Assembly (NCBI GenBank): GCA_003448685.1
Contig: DLXW01000119.1
Location: 1 to 21,677, forward strand
Source: Cyanothece sp. UBA12306
GTDB taxonomy: Bacteria > Cyanobacteriota > Cyanobacteriia > Cyanobacteriales > Microcystaceae
Direction: 5' to 3'
Length of the DNA stretch: 21,677 bases
Every line of letters starts with the position of its first letter. Positions within the stretch are counted from its first letter, which is position 1. The notes beneath the pieces are model-generated. The model saw only the letters and a program-made list of their open reading frames with translations, was not told the DNA's origin and did no database searches. This document shows, piece after piece, positions 15,592-21,677 of the stretch. Position numbers and translations under genes: made by a program.

Positions 15592-15816
15592 TTAAAAGGT
15601 TTCCCAAGTGCTAAACTCTTCTTGATTATTAACTTTAGCTGATTGATATACCTTTTGAGCATAATATTGCGAGGTTTTCTCCTGAGACACTACTCGCCCC
15701 AGTTGAGCTTCGATCGCTGCTGTTACCTCTTGACAAGAAGATCCCACTATACCTGTCACTTTTTCTTGGATGCGACCATCGGGATGAATAATAAATTCGA
15801 GAGTTTCCATGTTCAT
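15592..15816 (-). CDS. DUF2997 small protein
   Basis: A 74-residue protein of unknown function. METLEFIIHPDGRIQEKVTG, GSSCQEVTAAIEAQLG and the Gln/Tyr-rich SQYYAQKVYQ segment fit the DUF2997 family known from cyanobacteria. Two ATGs are possible (15816 and 15810, two codons apart); the second gives the METLEF beginning and neither has a Shine-Dalgarno. It has a single Cys (in SSC) and is probably soluble. It is first of the three-gene minus-strand set with ycf35 and the ferredoxin, an association that suggests an iron-sulfur or redox-linked job, by inference only. Confidence 0.85.
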   Translation of the reverse strand: MNMETLEFIIHPDGRIQEKVTGIVGSSCQEVTAAIEAQLGRVVSQEKTSQYYAQKVYQSAKVNNQEEFSTWETF

Positions 15817-16070
15817 GGCTGATTTTTAGCTCATTGGGGGATATTAAACTGAGTTTGGTCAGAGGTTTAAGATTCAGTATCACTAATTTAGCTTAATACA
15901 ATAATCTTAAGCAACCTTAACAATATGAATCAAATTTTATCAAAAATTTATATTTGAGCGGTAAGATCATTGACATCGCTTGTAAGTCTCGCTTAACTTT
16001 TGGTGGGAGTCAAGGTGGAACTGCTGCTACCAAGGTCAACTGTAACAAAAATATACATATAGCTCTAAAG

Positions 16071-17240
16071 TTATCTTTCTCTGATTTGTACTAATGTATT
16101 AAACTTGTTCATGATCGTTGATATAATCAAATTAAAAATCAGATAACTGATCATCACAATCAATAACATTTCTACCGCTTTTCCGGTTTGATTAGAAATA
16201 GTATTAGCAATAGCATAAACATCGTTATAACCGATAGCAACCCCCAAACTAGAATTTTTAGCTAAATTGAGAAATTCACTAGTTAAGGGTGGAATTATAA
16301 CCTTTAATGCTTGAGGAAAAATAACTAACCGCATCGCTAAAACTGAGTTCAGTCCTAATGATTTTGCTGCTTCCCATTGTCCTGTAGATACTGATTGAAT
16401 GCCTGCCCTGACAACCTCAGCAATAAAGGCTGCTGTATAGACAGTTAAGCCAATTAATAGGGTGGCAAATTCAGGGGATAAACTCAGTCCTCCCTGAATA
16501 CGTTTGTTTTGAATTTCGTATTGAGGAAATTGCCAATCTATTCCCCAAACAAGAGCCAATATTATTATTATTATTAAAGCGATCAAAAAAACTTGATAAA
16601 TCTTTTTTCTGTATTCAAATTGTTGTATATTATTATACTTTTGCAAAATAATTATGATAAATAATCCACTTAAAACTATAATTAGAAAAGACAAAAAAGT
16701 TTGTATATTACTAAGAGGCCAAGGCAAATAAATACCTTGATTACACAAAAATATTGCCTTAAAGACATTGGCAGGATTAGAAATGTTCGGGAGTTTGAGA
16801 AAAACAGCAAAATACCAAAAAAATAATTGTAAGAGAAGAGGTGTATTCCTCACTATTTCTATATAAATAGTTGCTATTTTACGAACTAACCAATTATCTG
16901 AAAGCTTTGCTATTCCAACAGTAACGCCCAGAATAAAAGCCAAGATAATGCCACTAATCATGACTCTCAAAGAATTAAGCAATCCTACTAAAATTGCCCT
17001 ACCATAGGTATCTGTAGCTCGATAGGGAATTAAAGAATCACCAATGCGAAAAGAGGCTGTGCGGTCTTGATCAAAGATAAAGCCTAAATTAAAACTTAAT
17101 CCTAATCTTGCAAAATTATTAACTAAATTCACACCTAAGATTCCCAAAACAATAAGAACAATTAATAGGATTAATCCTTGAAATAAAATATTCAAATAAC
17201 GGGAATCGCGCCAAAAAGGAATTTTTTCTTCGTTAGACAT
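16071..17240 (-). CDS. Amino-acid ABC transporter permease (NatG/AapQ-like)
   Basis: An inner-membrane permease of the polar amino-acid (HAAT) ABC family, 389 residues. It has an N-terminal hydrophobic segment (about 18-42), a first half of the permease domain (YGRAILVGLLNSLRVMISG, VEIVRNTPLLLQL-type), a long hydrophobic insertion (about 165-255) typical of AapQ/NatG, and the ATPase-contact EAA loop EAAKSLGLNSVLAMRLVIFP. It follows the binding-protein gene by 75 bases containing a hairpin. The partner second permease (NatH/AapM-like) and ATPase (BgtA/AapP-like), which usually follow, are absent: the next gene, DUF2997, lies 254 bases on. The transporter must be completed from elsewhere in the genome. 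Confidence 0.9.
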   Translation of the reverse strand: MSNEEKIPFWRDSRYLNILFQGLILLIVLIVLGILGVNLVNNFARLGLSFNLGFIFDQDRTASFRIGDSLIPYRATDTYGRAILVGLLNSLRVMISGIILAFILGVTVGIAKLSDNWLVRKIATIYIEIVRNTPLLLQLFFWYFAVFLKLPNISNPANVFKAIFLCNQGIYLPWPLSNIQTFLSFLIIVLSGLFIIIILQKYNNIQQFEYRKKIYQVFLIALIIIIILALVWGIDWQFPQYEIQNKRIQGGLSLSPEFATLLIGLTVYTAAFIAEVVRAGIQSVSTGQWEAAKSLGLNSVLAMRLVIFPQALKVIIPPLTSEFLNLAKNSSLGVAIGYNDVYAIANTISNQTGKAVEMLLIVMISYLIFNLIISTIMNKFNTLVQIRER

Positions 17241-17261
17241 TTTAGTTAATCATTAATAGTC

Positions 17262-17299
17262 GATAGTTAATAGTTGGTAATTAATTACTATTAACCATC
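17262..17299 (-). promoter_or_regulatory. Hairpin between binding-protein and permease genes
   Basis: Arms GATAGTTAATAGT (17262-17274) and ACTATTAACCATC (17287-17299) pair at 12 of 13 positions around a 12-base loop. Such stems downstream of ABC binding-protein genes are known to favour higher expression of the binding protein than of the permease; that this one does so is inferred. On the minus strand the following bases are AT-rich but lack a T-run. Confidence 0.55.
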
Positions 17300-17315
17300 A
17301 ATCCTTTGCTAAATC

Positions 17316-18407
17316 CTAGCGAAATGGGGGAGCATAAAGTAAACCACCATTAGTCCAAAGTTGATTAAGTCCTCGTTCTAAATTTAAAGGTTGGCCAATA
17401 TTGCGTTCATAAATTTCCCCATAATTGCCAACATTTTTAATAATGCTGACGACAAAATCATTGGGTAATCCCATATCTTCGCCTAATTTATCATCTAAAC
17501 CCAAAAAACGTCTAATATTAGGGTCCTTGCTGTTTTCAAAGGTTGCTAAATTCTCAGAAGTAATACCAAATTCCTCAGCTTGTATGGTCGCGTAGGTGAT
17601 CCATTTAACAGCATCGAACCAAGCTGAGTCTCCATCAGCCACTACAGGGCTTAAAGGTTCTTTAGACATGACCACATCTAAAATAACATGATCATTTTTT
17701 TGAGGAAAAATAGAACGACGGGCGACTAATTGAGAACGATCAGAAGTAACAGCTTCACAACGTCCTTCTTGGTAAGCAGCATAGAGAGCATCCACATCAT
17801 CAGAGACTACGGGATTATAATCAGTTACTCCTTCTTTGCGCATCTGATCGGCTAAATTTTGCTCTGTAGTCGTTCCTGCTAGAACACAAATAGATTTACC
17901 CGATAAATCTGTTAATTTTGTTGCTCCACTTGCTTTGCTCGCCATGATGCCTTGACCATCATAAAAAATTGTGGGGGCAAATTCCATCCCCACGGAGGTA
18001 TCACGACTCATAGTCCAAGTGGTGTTACGACTAAGAACATCAACTTCTCCTGATTGAACCGCAGTCAATCGTTCTTGGGCGCTCAGTTTACGATATTCTA
18101 CTTTAGAAGGATCATTAAAAAGTGCAGAGGCGATCGCTCTACATATATCCACATCTAAACCAGAATATTGTCCCTTTTCATCAACAAAACTAAATCCAGG
18201 GACTTCTCCATTGATTCCGCAAATTAGGGTTCCCCGTTCTTTGATGGTGGCTAAACGACTGCCACTTGTGGCTGATTTACCGGTTGGCGAGGTAGAATTT
18301 TCGTTGGTTGATTGCCCTCCCCCGCAAGCTGTTAGAGGGGCAATTAACAATAGGGTTGCTAGAATTAAATGGGGCCATTTAGCCAGATAGGGATTTTGAT
18401 TAAACAT
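17316..18407 (-). CDS. Amino-acid ABC transporter substrate-binding lipoprotein (NatF/AapJ-like)
   Basis: A periplasmic binding protein of the family-3 (general L-amino-acid, AapJ-like) type, 363 residues. The N-terminus has a lipoprotein signal with lipobox LTAC (C28), followed by a Gly/Ser/Thr-rich tether. The domain begins near residue 53 (IKERGTLICGINGEVPGFSF) and includes DVDICRAIASALF, RLTAVQSGEVDVLSRNTTWT and DGQGIMASKASG, hallmarks of this subfamily. Likely substrates are neutral, acidic or broad-range amino acids, as for the Anabaena N-II system (NatF-NatG-NatH-BgtA); the exact range cannot be read from sequence. It is first of a two-gene unit with the permease. I see no canonical NtcA site (GTA-N8-TAC) in the 112 bases upstream. 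Confidence 0.92.
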   Translation of the reverse strand: MFNQNPYLAKWPHLILATLLLIAPLTACGGGQSTNENSTSPTGKSATSGSRLATIKERGTLICGINGEVPGFSFVDEKGQYSGLDVDICRAIASALFNDPSKVEYRKLSAQERLTAVQSGEVDVLSRNTTWTMSRDTSVGMEFAPTIFYDGQGIMASKASGATKLTDLSGKSICVLAGTTTEQNLADQMRKEGVTDYNPVVSDDVDALYAAYQEGRCEAVTSDRSQLVARRSIFPQKNDHVILDVVMSKEPLSPVVADGDSAWFDAVKWITYATIQAEEFGITSENLATFENSKDPNIRRFLGLDDKLGEDMGLPNDFVVSIIKNVGNYGEIYERNIGQPLNLERGLNQLWTNGGLLYAPPFR

Positions 18408-18519
18408 TGCTTGATTCTATGATTTCCATTCTTAGTGCTGATGATTCTTTCAAGAGTATAAAAGATCCTAGGATAAAATTAGTTTAACATTTGACAAGAC
18501 TAGAAAACTTAATCAAGTC

Positions 18520-18936
18520 TCAGATATATTTCTCAGGATAATTCAAATATCTTTCAATTAATAAAATAGCAACGATGTCATCAATAGGACGGGGAGGAAC
18601 TCTCATTCCTTGGGGAATTAAGCGGGTTATTCCTTTGGGGGGATACATTTCCCAATAGCGGTCTCTGGCCTCTAGACTACTGTTGCGTTCATCAATCATG
18701 ATGATTGAAATTGAGCTAGAAAGTTGAGTTTCTAGGGATTGTTTCCATTGTTTAGCGGTGGTTTGATTACCCATGATCAGAAGGTCAATGGAATACTGAT
18801 TAATCAGTGATTCAATAGTGGAAATGACAGTTTGAGAACTGACTACTTCATGGTGACAAATTTGACCGTTTTTCTGTCTAACTGCTATGCCACATTTATC
18901 TCGTCCAGGGTCAAATCCTAAAATTATTTTTGACAT
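18520..18936 (-). CDS. YqgF/RuvX-like RNase H-fold nuclease (divergent)
   Basis: A 138-residue RNase H-like protein. I chose ATG 18936 (MSKIILGFDPGRDKCG), which has AAGGA upstream, over ATG 18957, which lacks one. Catalytic acids fit the fold: D9 in GFDPG, E83 in DERNSS, and D119/D120 in DDIVAILL. The DERxSS and final D motifs match the YqgF (pre-16S rRNA nuclease/RuvX) family, but the first motif DPG is RuvC-like instead of the usual DYG. It may therefore be a cyanobacterial paralogue rather than the standard YqgF. It lies directly after the DUF3084 gene with 36 bases between and is probably co-transcribed. Whether it acts on rRNA precursor or DNA junctions is open. Confidence 0.82.
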   Translation of the reverse strand: MSKIILGFDPGRDKCGIAVRQKNGQICHHEVVSSQTVISTIESLINQYSIDLLIMGNQTTAKQWKQSLETQLSSSISIIMIDERNSSLEARDRYWEMYPPKGITRLIPQGMRVPPRPIDDIVAILLIERYLNYPEKYI

Positions 18937-18972
18937 GGTATGGTTTGTCCTTAACATTAATAGATAATTTTT

Positions 18973-20433
18973 TTAAGTTCCCAGAAGAAGTTCTTCATCT
19001 TTGATACCAATTAAACGAATTTTCAAAGGACCAATTGTATAGGTATCTTCAGCTGCTATGGCTTTAATTTCATCTAAATCTTCCTCTGATTCAATTACTT
19101 CTTCGATAAAATCAATAATAGTTTTTATGCGTCCATCCTCAATTTGAATGTTACCAATAACTCCAGCACGGCGGGCGCGAAATTTAGTTGCAGCTAGGAG
19201 TAAATCGAGTCTTTGTTGAACACTTTCCTCGGTCAAATTTAAAGAATCTACGGACACTGTTGCAATAGTTTGATTTTCAGAGAAAATCTTTTGATTGAGG
19301 ACAACATCAGCAAATACTCTGACTTCTTTTTCTCCTTGGACATAATTCCCTGCTGAAATAATTCTCACAACATAATCACGACCATCTTTTAATTGTGCGG
19401 TTAATTGTTCAACTTGTGCTTGAGTAATTTTAACAACTCTTTCTTTATTTTTATTATCTCCATTGCCAAAAGCTTGAATAGCCGTATCATTGGCTCTTCT
19501 TAGTAGTTCATCTACTACTTGAAAAACTGCTTCAGGATTAACTATACGGACGGCTCCCAAGGATAAAACTTGACCTCTAAAAATAGCAATTTTTCCTTGT
19601 CTTAAAATTGCCTGGTTTTGTTCTAAAATTTGAACTTCTCTTTGTAAATAATTTAATTGTATTTCTAATTCTTTTAACTGAGATTCTCTGTTTTTTATGG
19701 CAAAATCTTTTTGATTAATAGTTTGGTCAAGCTGCTCAATTTGGTTATCTCTTTCGTCAATTTCTGTTCGTAATTCACTTTGGCGATTTTCTAGGGTTTG
19801 AAGACGATTTTCTAGCTCTTGTAATCGAGTTTGCCTTTGACTGAGAATACGATCTTGGGCTGCTATTTTTTCTTGACCTTTCCTGAGTTCTGTATCTCGA
19901 GTCCGAACTTGCGCTTGTAGCTGTTTAATTTGTTGATCAAGTTCGGTTTTACGTTTTAAAAGACTTTGTCTTTCCTGAAGAAGGGTTTGAATATCAGTGC
20001 GTAATTTTGTTGCTTGACGAGATACAGAAGCTAGTTTTTCTTGGGCTTTCTTAAAATTTTGATTAATTGATTTGAGACGTTCCTGAGCTTTATTTTCTTG
20101 TTCTTTAACAGTGTTTAATTCTTGAGCAACTTCTTGTTTTTCTTGAGTTACTTTTTCTAAATCTGCCTGAGCAATTCGTGATTTTTTAAGAATTTCATCG
20201 AGTTCAAATAATCCTTCACGTAAAGACTTACTAAAGGTAAATAAAATCAGCAAAGTCGAAGCAGCAATTAAAGTTCCAGTCAATACTGTCACGACAATTG
20301 CCGTTTGTTTGGGGCGAAGATTCCAGAGACGGAGTTTCTTTTTGCCGACTTTACTTCCTAAACGATCGCCTAAGGCCGCAATTAATCCCCCCAGTATTAA
20401 AATTGCTGTAATTAAAATGTAAGCACTGGTCAT
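18973..20433 (-). CDS. DUF3084 membrane-anchored coiled-coil protein
   Basis: A 486-residue protein with two N-terminal membrane helices (about 2-22 and 42-66) separated by a short basic loop (GDRLGSKVGKKKLRLWNLRP). A long coiled coil rich in Gln/Glu/Lys/Arg/Leu follows (about 75-280), then a globular C-terminal domain ending in TYTIGPLKIRLIGIKDEELLLG. This is the DUF3084 architecture; I know no established function. The structure resembles membrane-tethered spacer or scaffold proteins, but that is shape only. It sits between ntcA and the YqgF-like gene on the same strand. No strong Shine-Dalgarno precedes the ATG. Confidence 0.88.
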   Translation of the reverse strand: MTSAYILITAILILGGLIAALGDRLGSKVGKKKLRLWNLRPKQTAIVVTVLTGTLIAASTLLILFTFSKSLREGLFELDEILKKSRIAQADLEKVTQEKQEVAQELNTVKEQENKAQERLKSINQNFKKAQEKLASVSRQATKLRTDIQTLLQERQSLLKRKTELDQQIKQLQAQVRTRDTELRKGQEKIAAQDRILSQRQTRLQELENRLQTLENRQSELRTEIDERDNQIEQLDQTINQKDFAIKNRESQLKELEIQLNYLQREVQILEQNQAILRQGKIAIFRGQVLSLGAVRIVNPEAVFQVVDELLRRANDTAIQAFGNGDNKNKERVVKITQAQVEQLTAQLKDGRDYVVRIISAGNYVQGEKEVRVFADVVLNQKIFSENQTIATVSVDSLNLTEESVQQRLDLLLAATKFRARRAGVIGNIQIEDGRIKTIIDFIEEVIESEEDLDEIKAIAAEDTYTIGPLKIRLIGIKDEELLLGT

Positions 20434-20527
20434 TCAATAATAAGGATGATACGGCCAATCAAGAGAAATTCCTTGATCTAGTAAATAAACCCACGCCCTC
20501 CAACTTAACATCAGTCTGGGCAAAAGG

Positions 20528-21205
20528 TCACATAAATTGCTGACTGAGGGCGACAGGGTTATGAACAGTAATCTTCTTCTTATATATAGAGATCATGTTT
20601 TCTTGACGCAAATCTCCGAGAAGACGGGTTACAGTCACACGGGTTGAACCAATAGCCTCAGCGATCGCCTGATGGGATAACTTTAAATCAATTCTAATTC
20701 CTTCAGCGGTCGGAACGCCGAAATCTCGACATAAAATTAACAAAAAGCTGACCAAACGGGAACCCATATCACGGTGTGCTAGGGTTTCAATCATCATTTC
20801 TGTTTGTAAAATCCGCGATGATAATCCCTGTAGCATCAATATGGACAAATCAGGATTATTTTTTAAGGCTTGTTCTACTTGATCAATGGGGGCTGATAAT
20901 AATTCTACGGGGGTAAAGGCCACAGCATGATAAAACCGATCAGAACGCTGGCCTGTAATTAGGGATAAAACCCCAAAAACACTATTTTCTCGCAATAGGG
21001 CTACGGTAATTTCCTCTCCTGCTTCGTAGACTCGGGAAAGTTTGACCGCACCTTTAAGCAAAAAGTAGACTCTTTCAGCTGGATCACCTGGAAAAAATAT
21101 GGTTTTACCCCGTTCGAATACTTCTACCACAGGAGGATAGGTTCCGCCACCAATTCGACGAAAAACGGCTGCTAAAGGTTTATCTTGAGGCACAGAAACT
21201 TCCAT
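20528..21205 (-). CDS. ntcA: Global nitrogen regulator NtcA (CRP/FNR family)
   Basis: The master transcription factor of nitrogen control in cyanobacteria, binding GTA-N8-TAC sites in response to 2-oxoglutarate and PipX. I start it at ATG 21205 ([17 protein letters not shown], 225 residues), which matches Synechocystis NtcA in length, rather than at TTG 21235. The effector domain (about 25-115) has FGVL at 77-80 and R90; R131 and E136 lie on the dimer helix. These correspond to 2-oxoglutarate-binding residues known from Anabaena NtcA with an offset of two. The helix-turn-helix is at about 175-200 ([20 protein letters not shown]). It precedes the DUF3084 gene by 94 bases. I see no canonical NtcA box upstream for autoregulation. 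Confidence 0.98.
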   Translation of the reverse strand: MEVSVPQDKPLAAVFRRIGGGTYPPVVEVFERGKTIFFPGDPAERVYFLLKGAVKLSRVYEAGEEITVALLRENSVFGVLSLITGQRSDRFYHAVAFTPVELLSAPIDQVEQALKNNPDLSILMLQGLSSRILQTEMMIETLAHRDMGSRLVSFLLILCRDFGVPTAEGIRIDLKLSHQAIAEAIGSTRVTVTRLLGDLRQENMISIYKKKITVHNPVALSQQFM

Positions 21206-21273
21206 CACACTGCTAATTAAGGGCGGGACTATCAATAAAGATCAAACTCAACTGATAGACCATTGTTATGTTG

Positions 21274-21279
21274 ATTATA
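21274..21279 (-). promoter_or_regulatory. Candidate ntcA -10 element
   Basis: A perfect TATAAT on the minus strand about 70 bases before the ntcA ATG. There is no good -35, as in activator-dependent promoters, yet no GTA-N8-TAC box is found at the expected distance. Confidence 0.35.
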
Positions 21280-21551
21280 GACGACTCTTAAAGACAACAC
21301 TCTAGCGTATCTGTACCAGTTTTTGCTAGTTTTTTCGAGACAATATTCCTTTTGGGATGATCGATCCTCTGAATTATGCAATAATCTTGACACTCAAATA
21401 TAGTAGCGACAAACAGAATTTTCACTGAACTTCAGATTATCTGAAATTGTAGAACAGAGGATCTGCCGATTTATAATCGGGAGAGCATTCCTCTAGTCAC
21501 TCTTTTATGGAACAAAACGTTGCAAGACGATACAATGAGTAGGATTGTTAT

Positions 21552-21604
21552 CTGTTCACGTTGAATCTGTTATAATTAAACATGATTCGCCAACGTTTGA
21601 ACAG
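21552..21604 (+). promoter_or_regulatory. Extended -10 promoter of tnpB inside an imperfect inverted repeat
   Basis: TGT-TATAAT (21568-21576) is an extended -10 about 30 bases before the tnpB ATG. It lies in the loop between CTGTTCACGTTG (21552-21563) and CAACGTTTGAACAG (21591-21604). These arms pair fully apart from a two-base bulge, and the second abuts the start codon. This could be an operator or a structured transposon end. Confidence 0.5.
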
Positions 21605-21677
21605 ATGCTACTAGGTTTTAGAACTAAACTAAAACTCAATAATCGCCAAAAAACCATAATGGCGCAACACGCAGGTT
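21605..21677 (+). CDS. tnpB: TnpB-family RNA-guided nuclease of an IS200/IS605-type element (N-terminal fragment)
   Basis: Only 24 residues are in the window (MLLGFRTKLKLNNRQKTIMA, then QHAG), cut by the right edge. This beginning is characteristic of cyanobacterial TnpB proteins (IS605 OrfB, helix-turn-helix start), as I recall. TnpB is an RNA-guided DNA endonuclease that helps retain the transposon. No tnpA is seen upstream in the window, so the element may be a tnpB-only (IS1341-type) copy, or tnpA may lie beyond the edge. An extended -10 promoter sits about 30 bases before the ATG. Whether the gene is intact cannot be seen. Confidence 0.75.
   Translation, partial: MLLGFRTKLKLNNRQKTIMAQHAG

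Larger units (their letters stand above)
21206..21604. other. Intergenic region between ntcA and tnpB (divergent)
   Basis: No gene is visible. For ntcA, a minus-strand TATAAT (21274-21279) is a candidate -10 with no good -35. Inverted 9-base arms GATCCTCTG (21363-21371) and CAGAGGATC (21455-21463) bracket 83 bases. Within or near this lie the palindrome TTCAGAT-T-ATCTGAA (21431-21445) and the small stem CCGATT-TAT-AATCGG (21466-21480). Near the right end is the tnpB promoter with flanking inverted repeat (21552-21604). One transposon end probably lies in this region but I could not fix the boundary. Confidence 0.5.

Noticed and set aside
21206..21604. NtcA autoregulatory box (GTA-N8-TAC) upstream of ntcA
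   Set aside because: I checked each GTA in this region and none has TAC at the required distance; GTATCTGTACC near 21306 has the wrong spacing.
1..21677. CRISPR arrays, tRNA or rRNA genes
   Set aside because: No regularly spaced direct repeats of CRISPR size, and no recognisable tRNA or rRNA segments were seen on either strand.

Overview
The window comes from a cyanobacterium of the beta type, most likely a unicellular Cyanothece/Crocosphaera/Gloeothece/Synechocystis-like organism. The support is a form IB RuBisCO with rbcX, beta-carboxysome genes in the order ccmK2-ccmK1-ccmL-ccmM-ccmN, the bicarbonate transporter BicA, NDH-1 subunits of the CO2-uptake type, the nitrogen regulator NtcA, Ycf35, and nine perfect HIP1 octamers (GCGATCGC).

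Layout. Positions 1-923 (minus strand) hold the N-terminal part of a large calcium-binding, adhesin-like protein that runs off the left edge. From 1374 to 3652 (minus) lies rbcL-rbcX-rbcS, with a terminator after rbcS. From 4183 to 8091 (minus) lies the carboxysome operon. A 733-base divergent regulatory region separates ccmK2 from a plus-strand cluster at 8825-14730: bicA, a PsiE-family membrane protein, then an ndhF and an ndhD of the NDH-1MS (CO2 uptake) class. A convergent minus-strand set follows: DUF2997, Ycf35 (DUF1257) and a 4Fe-4S ferredoxin (14747-15816). Next comes an amino-acid ABC transporter pair, lipoprotein and permease (16071-18407), then a YqgF-like nuclease, a DUF3084 membrane coiled-coil protein and ntcA (18520-21205). 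The right edge cuts into a tnpB transposon gene starting at 21605.

How it fits together. About 12.5 kb (2234-14730) is a CO2-concentrating supercluster. BicA imports bicarbonate, the NDH-1 module converts CO2 to bicarbonate at the thylakoid, CcmK/L form the shell, CcmM and CcmN organise the cargo, and RbcL/S fixes the carbon with RbcX as assembly chaperone. CcmM keeps every gamma-carbonic-anhydrase residue I can check, including the C194/C200 pair, and has four RuBisCO-small-subunit-like (SSUL) domains, of which only the last two carry the cysteine pair. A palindrome upstream of rbcL matches the motif I recall for the LysR-type regulator RbcR.

I found no CRISPR array, rRNA or tRNA. No wholly unknown multi-gene system is evident. 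The freshest leads are the PsiE-like protein inside the inorganic-carbon uptake cluster, the ferredoxin/Ycf35/DUF2997 cassette, the structured ccmK2-bicA intergenic region, and the inverted repeat around the tnpB promoter.
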